DNA of 64,000 nt from Scatophagus argus (taxonomy: Eukaryota > Chordata > Actinopteri > Scatophagidae): assembly GCF_020382885.2 (NCBI RefSeq), contig NC_058516.1, positions 11,510,902 to 11,574,901 of the forward strand, read 5' to 3'. The stretch's first letter is position 1. Every line of letters begins with the position of its first letter. The notes beneath the pieces are model-generated. The model saw only the letters and a list, made by a program, of their open reading frames with translations, had not been told where the DNA came from and ran no database searches. Below, in pieces: positions 13,596-25,960 of this stretch. Made by a program: the position numbers and the translations under genes.

Positions 13596-14150
13596 GTTCT
13601 AAGTAAATAATGCCACGTCTTTCCTTTTTAGTAACCGCTATCGGTTACAAATGATGTTAGACAGCTTACGTTACCTTCTTAGCTACAGAAGCTAGCCTAG
13701 CTCTAAAGTTGAAAATGCTAACTTGTAAGCAGTGTCAACTTAAGCCAATAGACCAGCTGTGGAGAAACTACATATTAGTTCAAGTTCGTTCCTGTCATTT
13801 CTGTTCATTTTGACAGAGCCGAATGAGCATTTCCAAAACGAGATAACGCTAGCTTAGTTTATTATTTTAAATCATTCTAAGTCTCGCTTGGTTAGCTCCT
13901 TGTAAGCCGAATTTATCAGAATGACTCCAAGATTGGTCAAATGTTTTCATTTCCTATTTTGTAGCAGTATGTTGTCATCAGCAGCTCAGCAGTTATAATT
14001 TAGCAGATCTTTAAACCGAGTTCAGCGCTGAGTTATTGTCAGGGGAAAAAAAAAAAATAATAATGTGAGGTCGATTGGAACTTCCTGTAGCTGTCTGAAC
14101 ACTAAAGCCATGCGTATCTTTTGTTTTTTTTCCCCACACAGGAAGGTGAA

Positions 14151-17100
14151 ATGATGGAACAGGTAAGTCATTATTAATCAAATAACATTATAATACCTGT
14201 CCTTGGTTGTGTGGAGGGCCAGTGTCAGGCGGATCGTGGGGGGTGTGGGAAGTGGATCTCCTTTCATTCATTGTTGTGGTGCAATGGTGGCAGCTTCTCT
14301 CAGCATTAAGAACCGCGGAAACCTGATCACCATTGGGTTTTGACAGGAGGCACCTCATCCAAGAAAGGCACACAGATTAGACTTTAAAGAATGGACAGCA
14401 GGCCGGTTAATTTTTTACAATCAAGAAATAAGGCATATGTTTATCTGTGGACCTGCGAGCAGTTCCAGGTAGAGCTCATATCCCTTCATCGGGTTCAAAT
14501 TGTTCTGTGATGTTTTTTTTTGTTTTTTATTAACTTGCATTCCTACATTTTCCCCCCCTCATTTAATTACACTTCTGTCTTTGTTGCAGCAGGAGCAGTT
14601 AGAATGGGAGGATGTGAATAAACATCTGCAGCATCATGGTTTTAAGCCGGTGTGTTTTGCAGATCCTGTGGAGAATAAGAACCTTTCAGGTAAGAGTCAG
14701 CGGTTCCGAGTTCTTGGCACAATAAATGTAAGTTCTAGTTAAACAGTTAATGTGTAACTGATGTTGTTGGAGTTGCCACATTGTGAAACTATTCGAATTT
14801 TGCTTCGTTTGGCATGAAATCAGGTGAAGTTCATTTGTATTTTACCTCAGTAATTTATTCCTGACATTTTGAAAATCCAATTTTAAGTAGCATTTAAGAT
14901 GATTTAATATGATTAAAAATAATATGGGGTTTGGTGTTGTAGCGGTTAGCAAGAGGGTTCCAGGTTCGAATCCTGGTCTGGACCCTTCTATGTGGAGTTT
15001 GCGTGGGTTTTCTCCGGGTACTCCGGCTTCCTCTCACAATCCCAAAAACATGCACATTAGGTTAATTAACTAACTAGTGTGAGTGTATGCGTGTCTGTCT
15101 TTGTGTGTCAGTCCCTGATGGATTAGCGGTATAGAAACCCCCCGGAATGAATGGATAACAACAATATGAAGATGCTGTTGCGTGACTCTCTGTGTGTCCA
15201 CAGATTTGGTTCTGCTGGACAAGAAGTCAGCCGGTGCGATCAGGACAACCCTGAGGACGATGCTCACGGACTCGGAGAGAAGACAGGCCCTCATCCAGGA
15301 GCTCATAAAGTCCAACAACCAGCTCAAGTTAGTCAAACAATAAAGCAGTGAATCATTTCCTTCAGAACTTTGTCCATTTTTATCCAAACAGAAACGCATT
15401 ATAGTAAGTACCATCCTGCTGGACCACTTGTTTTATTAGTCATGGCTACCTTTTACTCAATATTTGTAGTGAATTTTAAATGTAAGGATACAAAGTTTAG
15501 GAAGTTTGAAACATTTGACCGCCACCAAACAGGCATTGTGATGAACTGGAGTAGAAATTTACATTAGTGAGTGTAATGTGATGAAGTACGGAGATCCCGC
15601 AAGGGCTGTTAGTTTTGTCTCCTGTAACAATATTAGGATGGCGTTCAGGGACCTGGTGTGTATCTAGTAATGTTACATTTGTCTTTCATATAGATTTGAA
15701 TCAAGTTTTAAAACATGAATGAAATCGCTGGTGATGTACTGTATCCTTTATCTCTTTGTTGCACTTTATTCTTGCTACCACAAATTGCTGGTAAACTACT
15801 ATTAAACAGAAATGAGCATAAAGTTAATCTAATTAAACAACAGTAAACATCAGGGCTGCTTTATAGTCTCATTGACATATTGGCGATCAAAAATGGTGTC
15901 ATGCAACAGCTATATATGTATAACTGCATTTGCCTGCAGTATACATTATGGCTGTTGTGCATCTATTGAATAATGTATCTACAGCGTGTGTTGACCACCT
16001 GTCCTCCTGTCATCTAATCTGATCAGCACCAGATGAGTACAAATAAACCCCCCTGCAGTCCTCCAGCTCGGTGCAGGTACGAAGTCTGACCCCGAGGCCA
16101 ATGTTGCTGCAAGCCAAGTGTGAAATGACGATCGGGAAACCAGCTGACTGCAATACTGCTCATGCTGGTTTCTCTAACCGTCATGTAGTCGAAAGAAAAG
16201 CTGTTGTGTTACATCAACAGTTCAGCCTCTCACACTTTCTGTTTTCTTTGTGGGAATGATTGTAAAATTGAGGGCAAGAGTCACGTGAACGCCCTTTCAA
16301 GTCAAGAACAATCCGGAAAGTAGTTGATGAATTGATGAATTTAAACTAGTAATTAAGCTAGTGAAGAGTCTAATTGGAAAGTGTCATGGCACAAGTGTTG
16401 TTGTGATTTGGCGCTATATAAATAAACTGAACTGAAAATAGCCATGGTGATATCACTGTGTTGCATTATGGGTAATGATTTTGGGTGTGCGTCTTTTTTT
16501 AGAGAGGAGGCTCATGAGCACATGAGTCGAGCTGCTCAGCGCTCTCAGAGGGCCACAGAGCTGGAGGGTTTACTGGACGCAGTGAAGACCAGAGTCCAGG
16601 ACCTGGAGGACCGTTGCCTCGGCAAGGCTGTCCAGCAGCACAGCCACACACGACAACTGCAGCAGGAAAAACAGGAAGCACAGGTATGTCAGCAGACTTT
16701 ATTACAAACCGCTTCAGGCTGACATGCTGCTTAGCTTGCATACAAGTTTACAAATATTATCTAATAATTTACAAATTTCAGTTAATAATTATTTGTTCCA
16801 TAGAGGTGCACTGATTGTAATTTTCTTCTCCTATTCCAATTTTTGACCTGCAAATACCGATTTTGGCTGATTCCAATTTTCTTTCTAAGAACTATAATTG
16901 ACAGCATATACAAACAAACAAACAAAAAAAAATCAACTTTTCCTCAATGCAGAATTTTACTTTCATGATTGAAAGTAATGAAATTATTACACTTTACAAT
17001 TTCAAAATAAAGCAACTGGAAAGAACTACAAATCAGAATTAACTGAAAATGAGATGTGCAACCAACTTAATCTGATATGTTGTCATCTGAGGTAATTTAT

Positions 17101-20100
17101 CGGATTTCTGAAGACTCTATTCTCAACTATGGATCATCCAGGACCATGAATTCCATAATTTTCGTCGTAATTGCTCTGGTTTTTTCACTGCTCATACTGA
17201 GGAAAGACAGGAGGGCACCGAGCTCTAGCTAGCTTTAGCTTTAGCTGCTATTCCTTTGCTAGCTTCTTCAAACTGGGCATGTTCAGCTTGGTGATGGTGT
17301 TTTGAGAATCTGATTAGATTTTTTGTTCTCAACGTGTTCATGGTAGTCTTCCATGGCTTACTTTGGCCTTGCTATTATGTATTACGAATTGCGAGCTTTG
17401 TGTCTTCTTCATTCACGGTGAAGAACTTGTTAGCATGTAGCTGTGATGTCATTGCGGCACTGTACATATGACGTATGACCCTTATTCATCTATTTATGTC
17501 TTTATTTTGTGTGTGTGTGTGAAAATAGGTTAATAAATATGAGAAAAAAATTCTTTTCTAGAAAATGTGTCAGGTTCTGGAGCAGAAGCTGTCTAAACAA
17601 AGGGAGGAAACAGCTCAGCTTCAGAGGAAACTCCATTTCACCGTCAAAGAAGAAGAGCGACGACTCGCTCGACAAAGTCAGAGATTCCAGGACGTCTGCA
17701 GCAAAGTCTGCCAGCAGAACTGCCCCGCAGACCAGCAGTAGGCCTAACTTTGTCTCTTTGGCTTTTTATTAATTGAACTAACAGTTATTTATTGATAATC
17801 TTCTTCTCTCTGCAGAGTGTTGGACGTTATTGACTTCTATGAGACTAAAATGACTCAGCTGCTGGGTGAGCTCAGGTAAAGCATGACTCTCAAAATGTAT
17901 CAAGGCTCTAAAAAGAATTCAGTGGTACAGTGGAACTGCTCACAATTCAGCTAATTAAACAGCTGCTTTGTTGCTGTGTTTCATAAACCACACAGCTCAA
18001 ACCCTACACTGAGCTCTGTTGCCTTTGCGTGTACTAATTTGTTCATTTTCACCCAAGACCCGCCAAAGGAGAACCAGGAAGACCTCAAGATGCTCATCAG
18101 ACGAGAATCAAGAAGACATCCAGCAATGTTACTCCATCTTTCAAAACCATTCTCAAGGTAACCTGACAAACATTTAAACATTTCAGTCTGTTCTTTCCCT
18201 GAAGCAGTAGGTAATGCTCTTTCATTTCTGTGAAGGCCTTCCAAGACCAGCAAAAGGGAAGCAAAATTCAAATAGAAGAGCTAAAGAAGGAAGTGCAGCA
18301 GCTAAAGCAAGAATTGGACACGAGGTGGGTGTTTTTCCAGCTTGACACAAATATATGCACTGTCATGTTATTATTCCTGCTGACTGTGGTCTCCTGTATA
18401 GGCCGACACTCAAAGAAGTGAAGTTCTACAAACACAAGCTGCGCCGTTTGGAGGGATCGAACAAACACAATGGTAACGCAAGGTACGGACATCTTCGGTC
18501 ACTTTTAAAAGGCAAACAAGTAAGATAAGTATAAGGTTTTTTTTAATTACTTCATGGTCCGTTTGGGTTACCATGGTTACCCATCCCCAACCAGTAAGGA
18601 AGCTCTCAGGAAGTGCTGAACAGTTTGTCTGAAAAGATACATAAGTCTTGTTTATTGACACAAAAATGTCAGGATGATAGTAGACATATTGAGTGTGTAG
18701 TGCATTGGATGTCATTTTGGATGCTGCCAATAACTTTATTTTGTCATTAGTAGCTGAGTAACACCTTTCATCTTTCATCTACTATGCGTGTCAAAAAAGA
18801 ATTTGGCGTTTTCATTCAAATCACGGTGGACAGAGGTTTCTGTGCCAATCTTCTTGTCACACAATGACTTAAGTTTTTAGCGTCCAGGTAATTAGAAAGC
18901 ACTTATGTAACCCGAACTCAACTGTCTGCAGATTGCCTAAAGACGACAACGGAACTGAAATCGGCGAAAACGTTGGCGATGAAACCAGGGAAGCCATCCT
19001 GTGCGCCCACTATCGCCATGTAAGCATACCCGATTGATTCCTTTAAGCCTCTTAGGTTTTCTTAGCCGAATATTTCCTGTCTGACAGAACTAACAGGATT
19101 TTGCCTCCTCCCGAATTCCAGCTGTTGAATGAGATCAGTACTGTTGTGACCAATCCCAGTGCTCCGTTTCAACTGCACAGACAGAAACCCTCCTGTGTTG
19201 GTTTGGAGCTGGCTGACTTTCAGACCCTCCTCCCAACGTTGGAGGTCTGGGCCCAGCAGCTTCACCTACTGAAGGTAAACACCACCTCCCAGGAGATTGC
19301 AGTATTATTTATATATATATCTGACTAGAATTCAAATATATGCGCATGTTCGTAGGATCTGCAAAGGGGTTTAAACAAGCTTACTGCCAGACTGATACCA
19401 TGGCAGCCATCTGATGATGACCATAGTGCTGCAGAAGCAGTGAAGGTGGAGTCCATGATGTTGCTGGTGGACACCATGCTGGAAAACACATCGACTGACA
19501 ATGAAAAGGTTCTTAAAGATCTTAAAGGCTGCTAGTGTATCCAAAGGCCAAGGTAAGCTCCAATGAAAACTGCTTATTTAAAAGTGTGTTTTCTGTGGTG
19601 TTGTAGGTGCTCAGGAGTCCCACTCGATACACTCTGGGCTCCATGGTGTCTCACTTCCAGAAGCTGTTTGATGTGACCTCTCTGAACGGAGTGTACCCAC
19701 GTATGAACGAGGTCTACACTAGACTGGGAGAGACGACCAACACCATGAGAAACCTCCGAGATGTTCTGCGGCTAGGTAACCTTCAAGCTAGGATCCAAGC
19801 TTCTTGACTCGTGTTTGGATTATTTGTATAGCAGGAATGAAATCACAGTGGACTGAAAATGTTGAGTTGATGTCTGTGGTTTTGTGTCAGACAGCAGGGT
19901 TCCTCCTGTTGAGGTGGTGAACCAGGTGGCCAGACTGGTTTCCTCTACTGAACACATCCCAGCTTTCCACGATCTGCTGGGAGACGCCGACATTGACAGG
20001 TACACACATACAGAGGCGCACAATACTGTACGTCTATCACACCCCAGCACCTCAAGGTCACTTTTAATGCTTTTGTTTCCCCCCCCTCCCCATCACTTTT

Positions 20101-20742
20101 TGCAGTATCATAATCAAAGTGAAGCAGCATGAAGAATTCTTCCCTGCTTTCCATGCCCTCATTGTGGATATTTTACACACTCTAGGTAAATATGACATAA
20201 ACACACCATGATAGCTATGCCTGGGCTGCCTAACGACATGCTGTCTTTCCCACAGAATCGAAAGAAAAAATAAAAAAAATCCCACACTGGTGAGAATTAC
20301 CTCAGAAATATCTCTCTGCGCTGGCATTTATAGATGATTAATGTGTATCTGTAATTAGCTAAAAATCAAATTGATCAATACAACAGTGTTGCCCCAGTTT
20401 TGCCAAGCTGGAAGACAGTGCGGTATTTAAATGGCCAATATCTTGTTGTCTCCACTCATTGGAATTCTTTTGTGGAGAATTTATTTATTTCAAATCTTCA
20501 AATGCACCTACTTTGGGGTGTTTCATAAAAGGAGGCTCAGAAAAGCAGGGCTTGTTGTGTTACAGTTAGTCTAAAGGAACTGGTTTCCCTGGTAAGCCAG
20601 GCTTGTCTAAACCTTTCACAAAACAAAATTTACTGATAAACGTGGTGATGAAATTGGTAAAGTATGTTTGTGTGTTTCAGGAGTGAGTCACCTGGACGAC
20701 ATCATACCGGCTCTGAAGTCTTTGAAACAAACTGCGCGGTGA
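14151..20742 (+). CDS. cep70: Centrosomal protein of 70 kDa, complete
   Basis: CEP70 is a centrosome protein that interacts with gamma-tubulin and organises microtubules. Sixteen coding exons join in phase to give 578 residues (human about 597): 14151-14162, 14590-14689, 15204-15327, 16503-16683, 17562-17737, 17816-17875, 18058-18157, 18236-18324, 18402-18482, 18932-19019, 19122-19274, 19356-19508, 19607-19775, 19891-19999, 20106-20185, 20681-20742. The N terminus carries [19 protein letters not shown] charged, heptad-like coiled-coil stretch spans roughly residues 60-270. The C-terminal part has the family signatures [19 protein letters not shown] and [12 protein letters not shown]. The initiating ATG is immediately followed by a second ATG in the first, very short coding exon. 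The exon 12 donor (AAG/gttctt) is weak. AATAAA lies at 20888-20893. Confidence 0.93.
14930..15152 (+). repeat. Teleost interspersed repeat A, internally deleted copy
   Basis: Carries the same B box as the copy at 1390 (GGTTCGAATCC), followed by 'gggttttctccgggtactcc' and the 'gattagcggtatagaaa' end. The central part is missing. It sits in cep70 intron 2, just before exon 3. Confidence 0.75.
16370..16437 (-). repeat. Repeat B fragment (3' tail only)
   Basis: Reads 'ttggaaagtgtcatggcaca' and then 'ggcgctatataaataaactg' with an ACTGAA end. This is the inverted tail of repeat B, in cep70 intron 3 about 65 bases before exon 4. Confidence 0.7.
16801..17480 (-). mobile_element. Decayed hAT-type DNA transposon with BED-finger remnant
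   Basis: The left end, TAGAGGTGCACTGAT at 16801-16815, resembles hAT terminal repeats. On the minus strand around 17420-17110 a broken frame reads [13 protein letters not shown], then [23 protein letters not shown] and, after a frameshift, [11 protein letters not shown]. These are typical of the N-terminal part of BED-finger hAT transposases. Stops and frameshifts interrupt it, and the catalytic part is missing, so it is a dead, internally deleted copy. It lies in cep70 intron 4. The right end is not clear. It belongs to the same superfamily that gave rise to zbed1, also in this window. Confidence 0.55.
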
Positions 20743-20887
20743 CACAGGGCTTCGACTGAAATGAGCGCTTTGTTTTGTTCAGTGTCACGATTATAGAGTG
20801 ATTTTTGCTTTTAATAATAATAATAAAAAAAAAGCATCAATATGCTCCTAACTTTGAACAGACAACAGAGACGGGAGCATATTTGAA

Positions 20888-20893
20888 AATAAA
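20888..20893 (+). terminator. Poly(A) signal, cep70
   Basis: AATAAA, 146 bases after the cep70 stop codon. Confidence 0.7.
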
Positions 20894-22300
20894 GCTTTTT
20901 ATTTTGAAAAAAATCTGTCAGTCTTGTACCTCCTGCTCCTGTCCATCGGTGAATATTTTATTTCATATTCATCGGCACACCTGTCAGCCAGTTGCCGCAC
21001 ACTTGGTAAAATTATTCATGTGACCTGATGCAACCGACAGCAACACCCGTCCTCTTCGATGAAAGTGTCTCAGCAGCTCTGTGAAAAGCTACCCGAAACA
21101 AAACTGTCGTGCATGGAACGATAACGGAGAAAAATTTTGTCATTTTTGGGTGAACTGACCCTTTAAAGTGCCTACTAAAGCCAGATGTCAGCAGTTGGTT
21201 GGCGCTAACTCTCTGTGAGCTGCACTTTGACAAGGTTTGGGGACATTAGAGCATATTTCACAATACATTTACTAAAGTTTTCTTTATTTTCCAACCTGCA
21301 CTACCGGTTCTTGTTCAGTTTACTGCACCAGGAGGAAACATGCAGGGACTTATTTCTCCTTAATCAATTCAATTCAATTTCAATTCAGTTTATTTATATA
21401 GCGCCAATTCACAACAAAAGTTATCTCATGACACTTTCCAATTTGAGTAGGTCTAGACCAAACTCTTTAATTAAATTGTAAATAGAGAGAGCCCAACATT
21501 CCCCCTTGAGTAAGCACTTGACGACAGTGGCGAGGAAAAACTGCCTTTTAGAAGGCAGAAACCTCAGAGCAGACCCCGGCTCAAGATGGGCGGCCATCTG
21601 CCTTGACCGGATAATCCAGAGAAATATGCTAAAACCTGGATGTGGTGCTTAATTCTGGCCCAGTGGTGGACTAAGGACCTGGATTTTAAGGCTGTTGACC
21701 TCTCAGATCTATCTCGGGTTGCATAAGACTGTATGATTTCACATCATCTGACACATCCTTTTTCTCTTGAAATGAAATGACTGAAACATTTATCTGACAT
21801 CTGCAATTTAGAGTACCTGGCTGACTCAGGCCAGTACTATTCCAGACTTGTTCAATCCCATTGAGTAACATAGCAACCAGCCCATGGTTTTCCCATAACA
21901 GCACATACGTGATTCATAAAAGCAGATCAATAATCCAACAATCATTTTATTTAAGGTTTACACGTCCAGGTTTGAACTGATTTCTTCATGTAGAAACGTG
22001 CACTATTCTACAAGCAGGTGGCGTCAAAGCAAACACGGTAGCGCTCTTGTCATTGAGAGCCGCTTTAAAAGAGTCAAAAATGAAAAAAAAAAGTCAGGAT
22101 GTACATTTGATTTCCCGAACACGATTACGTTTGAGTGTATTTACAAAAAAAATCTTTTGCAGTTTCTAGTAATAAAGAATGAGTTTTAATCATTCAACCC
22201 CCCCACATAGCACATGGTACGATCCGAAAGTGTCAGTTTACCGCACTTGGTTGCTAGGAGGCGGAGAACGCCTGAACGCTAGAAATATGACGCAGGGAAA
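20894..22300. other. Intergenic region between cep70 and the SOWAH gene
   Basis: Contains one repeat B copy at 21366-21612. No other gene or RNA is recognised. Confidence 0.6.
21366..21612 (+). repeat. Teleost interspersed repeat B, copy
   Basis: Near-identical to 3430-3668: ATTCA units, 'tttatttatatagcgccaat', 'aaggcagaaacctcagagca' and 'catctgccttgaccgg'. The close match between the two copies implies recent activity. Confidence 0.8.
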
Positions 22301-22509
22301 AGCTCTCCCTCACAGTTGTTCTCGCTTAGTATAGTTAACAGTTCTATTTCAATTATTTCTATACTAAAGGATCATTCGGTCGATATTTTGATATGGGACA
22401 GTACGGCAGGAAAGCGTGTTTATAAGTTGTTTTGTTTATTTAATCGTTGTCTCGCCGTTGGGCCAGAGCATGTTAAAGCAGTAAGCTGTCGCGTTTATAT
22501 TTGTTTACA

Positions 22510-24336
22510 ATGGCTACCGACTGTAACATCACTCAAGAGGAAATTTTGGACTTTCTGAAGGAGAATGGGGACAAAGTGAAAAACACAGATTTAATTGAGC
22601 ATTTTAAGGCCGCATTCCCGGAGGAGCACGAGAAGAAAGCGGCTGCCCGGAAGATATTTAAAAACTACGTTGACAACGTTGCTTTTGTAAAAGCTGAGAG
22701 TGGAGTTAAATATGTCTGCCTGAAGAAAAAGTTTCGCGGTTCAGTGAAGGAACAGCAAAACTCACGTGTTATTGAAGGGACAAATGGGACGGAAACTGAA
22801 CCAGTAGAAGTTGTAAATCAAGATAGAGTCCTTTGCCGTTATCCTGTCGGTTCAGAGCGCCGTCAGATTAGCGGTAATGACGCAGTGGAGGATGCAGCCC
22901 AGCCTCGTGCAGGAGGCGGTGAGGTGCAACAACAAATACCACCTGGCTCGGGTTACGGAAATGACAGCCAGGTGAGAGTTCCGCATGTTTTCTCTCCTAC
23001 AACCATTTTTCCGGACAAAACAGACGACAAACGTAAGTGCCATGAGTTTGTTTGTATAGTGGAGGAAGTGGACATAAACTCAGGTGAAATGGGAAACAGA
23101 GGAAGTTTTCGAAGAGAGAGGAAGGAGTCCAAGAAGGAGCAGGCGAGAAAGGTACCTGACATACCAGAAATTTCCGTGATAGAAGCTTCACCACTCCCGG
23201 CAGAGGGATCTATGTTCACCCTGCCTGGGCCTGTACAAACTGGTACTGCTGGACACAGTCCCAGAGACAGACAAGTTGAGACAGAATCTCTTTCACTAGA
23301 AGGCCTAAAGGAAGCAGAGCGGATTGAGGTGGTGGCAAGGCGTCGAAACTCTAAAGGTTCCCACCTCAGGCCTAGTGAGATACAGTCAGACGAAAGGGAC
23401 TATGAAGGGCTGCTGGATACGCATAGTTTGTCTGGGAGTGAAGGAAACATCTCCCCTAAAGGCAGCCGCAGACACTTCATCGAGGTCATGATGAGCAGTT
23501 CCCCCCAGCTGAGACGTAGTATGGTATTGCGCAACTCAGTCTGCCTGTCCTCCAAGAGCGACAGTGACTCGTTGTCCTTGGTGTCCTCTAACCCGGATGA
23601 CGACAGGACCTCCGTCGCTCTAGACCCGCTGGAACACGAGTGGATGATGTGCGCTTCGGACGGGGAGTGGGCCACTTTGTACCGCCTCCTCACTGTAGAG
23701 CCCAGCCTTGTCCTGAGGAAGGATTTCGTCACCGGTTTCACCTGCCTGCACTGGGCAGCGAAGCATGGCAAACCTGAGCTGTTGGCGCTGATCATCAACT
23801 TTGCCAAACAACAAAATATTCCCATCAGTGTTGATGTTCGATCCAACACCGGATACACTCCGCTGCACATAGCTGCCATGCACAGCCACATGGAGGTGGT
23901 GAAGCTCCTGGTGGGGGCCTACAATGCAGATGTAGAGATCAGAGACTACAGTGGGAGGAAGGCCTGCCAGTACCTTACTGACAATGTGAGCGTGGACATA
24001 CGGGACATCATAGGAGCATATGAGAATTCTGACTCAGAGAACTCAGACTGCATCGATGGAGGCCGATGGAGGTTCTCCAAGGTTCTCCAGTCAAACCTGA
24101 GGCCCTTCAAGCTCCTCAACCCCGGCGACCGCGATTCTGTGGATGGGGAAGTTCGACTCAGAGAGAAACCCGTCAGGAGGAAGTCCTCGTTCAGCAAAAT
24201 GAAGCCCAAGCTGGAGAGACTTCGCTTGAGGACGTCGCAGATTATCCACAGTACGTCGTTCCGTGACACAGAAGAGCTGGCGGAGTCCGCAAAAGGTTCC
24301 TTTAAGTCCAGACCCAAGACGCATTTTTTTGGCTGA
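22510..24336 (+). CDS. Sosondowah (SOWAH) ankyrin-repeat family protein, intronless
   Basis: A single uninterrupted frame of 608 residues, with ATG in the context 'acaatggct'. Residues 1-80 form the winged-helix-like SOWAH N-terminal domain (TQEEILDFLKENGDKVKN, then FKNYVDNVAFVKAESGVKYV). A long polar, serine-rich linker follows. Residues about 375-500 hold two to three ankyrin repeats (GFTCLHWAAKHGKPELLALI and GYTPLHIAAMHSHMEVVKLL). The tail is basic (RRKSSFSKMKPKLERLRLR). Vertebrate SOWAH genes are typically single-exon, which fits. The layout and length suggest SOWAHC or SOWAHB rather than the short SOWAHD, but I cannot fix the paralogue by eye. The molecular function of the family is poorly known. 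AATAAA lies at 24426-24431. Confidence 0.88.
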   Translation: MATDCNITQEEILDFLKENGDKVKNTDLIEHFKAAFPEEHEKKAAARKIFKNYVDNVAFVKAESGVKYVCLKKKFRGSVKEQQNSRVIEGTNGTETEPVEVVNQDRVLCRYPVGSERRQISGNDAVEDAAQPRAGGGEVQQQIPPGSGYGNDSQVRVPHVFSPTTIFPDKTDDKRKCHEFVCIVEEVDINSGEMGNRGSFRRERKESKKEQARKVPDIPEISVIEASPLPAEGSMFTLPGPVQTGTAGHSPRDRQVETESLSLEGLKEAERIEVVARRRNSKGSHLRPSEIQSDERDYEGLLDTHSLSGSEGNISPKGSRRHFIEVMMSSSPQLRRSMVLRNSVCLSSKSDSDSLSLVSSNPDDDRTSVALDPLEHEWMMCASDGEWATLYRLLTVEPSLVLRKDFVTGFTCLHWAAKHGKPELLALIINFAKQQNIPISVDVRSNTGYTPLHIAAMHSHMEVVKLLVGAYNADVEIRDYSGRKACQYLTDNVSVDIRDIIGAYENSDSENSDCIDGGRWRFSKVLQSNLRPFKLLNPGDRDSVDGEVRLREKPVRRKSSFSKMKPKLERLRLRTSQIIHSTSFRDTEELAESAKGSFKSRPKTHFFG

Positions 24337-24425
24337 GATCCGTACTTCCAAAAGACAGGAAATAGCATACAAGGATGCCAACCGTTAAAAGACAGAAATA
24401 TGACAACACTTTGGTGCTGGTGTTC

Positions 24426-24431
24426 AATAAA
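24426..24431 (+). terminator. Poly(A) signal, SOWAH gene
   Basis: AATAAA, 90 bases after the stop codon. Confidence 0.65.
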
Positions 24432-25741
24432 TGTGGGTTTTATAGTTAGTCCTGGTGAAAGCTAATATTTTATATTCAGCATAGCAGAACCTTGCAATTT
24501 TTAATGCCAGTCAGCAAAACCTTTATCCTTCAAAATGGAGTTTCAGACCTCCGAAAGTCCACTTAGTCAACTCGTTCGCATTTTGACTGAACGTCTTGCG
24601 ACCAGTGCCTTAAATATTTACAACGATTTCATGTCCATATGAATTTGTCTTTTGCAATCGCATATTCATATTCATCACGTCAGATAGTGCCTATACTGCT
24701 GGAGTTGTTTAAAGGGAGAAAAACGATCTTTCCTCTCGGTACTCTGGCAACATTTGCTGTCATAGAACTTACGGGATCAGCAGGTCAGCCAGCTTCTCTT
24801 TATCCATACACAGCTGACGCTAAAGCCTCTTTGACCACAAGTCTCTATTCTGAGCCGCTGTGTCACAAAGTTGTAGTTCAAGGCCACGCCAGAAGCATTT
24901 ACAGAGAACCTCTGGTCCTTCTTGGATAATTTTACTTTTCATACTGTAAATAAATTACAGACCCGTCCTGGAAAAATCCCCTCCTAAAGCCATCTGGAGA
25001 GGACTAATCCGAGAAACTGGATCCTTTGTTTAAGGATCTGCACAGCAATGAAGTTCGCAAATACGGTTTACTTAACAGGAACGTACAATATTTTATAAGT
25101 TGTTTACGTTTTTGTTTAAAATGCATTTCTCGAGATGGTAAATTGGGAGCCAGAGTGGAAAATAACATTATAGAACCAGCAAAAATTTTTTAAGAGCGTG
25201 GAATCGCCTTCTTGTATAAAAAGTCATAAAAATTTTATTCAGGTAAAACAGTCTGTCATAGCAACATTCTAAATCACATGACGTGATTCATTTAATCCAC
25301 AACATGCTGCTTGATTTCGGAACTTGACCTACTGTAGAAGCTTTGCATGTCAAGCTGTTTTAAGGTTCTTAACTGGAGGCCTGTGGAGGTGAAGGTTGCC
25401 GGCTTGCGTTTCTGGGCCCGCTTTTTATCAGTGGTAAATTTCCATCCGTGATGTCATTTATATCCGGTGTTTGTCAGTCATACAGAGAGCAGAGTGGATC
25501 ATCTCACTTTTTAAAATCTGTGTATTGTTTCCATATGTTTTCCATACGTGGTTATGTAAGTCAGCCCCTTTACTGATTAAGTTTAAACCTGTCAACCTTT
25601 TCAGTATTTATACAGCACTGCTTATTTATTCATACACTATTTTGCACGAGGATATAATATCTTTTGACTTCAATTGCTCACTTTAAACTGTTAAATAATG
25701 TTGTCTTCATTAGTACTTAACTGATTTTTGGCTGATATTGA

Positions 25742-25960
25742 TTAGAATCAGAATCAGATACTTGCACATACAAGGAATTTGTCTTGTAAGGTGCAAGAGT
25801 ATAATATTTACAGTAAGAAAAACAAAGTTTAAGTATTGCGAAATATTCAAATATTAAAAAAGGTATACAAAAAAAGAAATGACTGGAAATGTAATTAAGA
25901 AGCTGTGCAAGTAGTGCAAAATCCTGCATTGTCAGCCAACAAGTATATTTTGGTGGAGAA
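25742..25960 (+). repeat. Teleost interspersed repeat C
   Basis: Contains 'agaatcagaatcagatactt' followed by 'acaaggaatttgtcttgtaa', then an A-rich body ending near 'gtgcaagtagtgcaaaatcc'. A related element is at 55062-55250. It resembles the common fish repeat with an 'acaaggaatttg' core. Family name not assigned. Confidence 0.5.

Noticed and set aside
23400..23891. 163-codon antisense frame within the SOWAH gene
   Set aside because: Shadow of the sense coding frame; no start context or domain.
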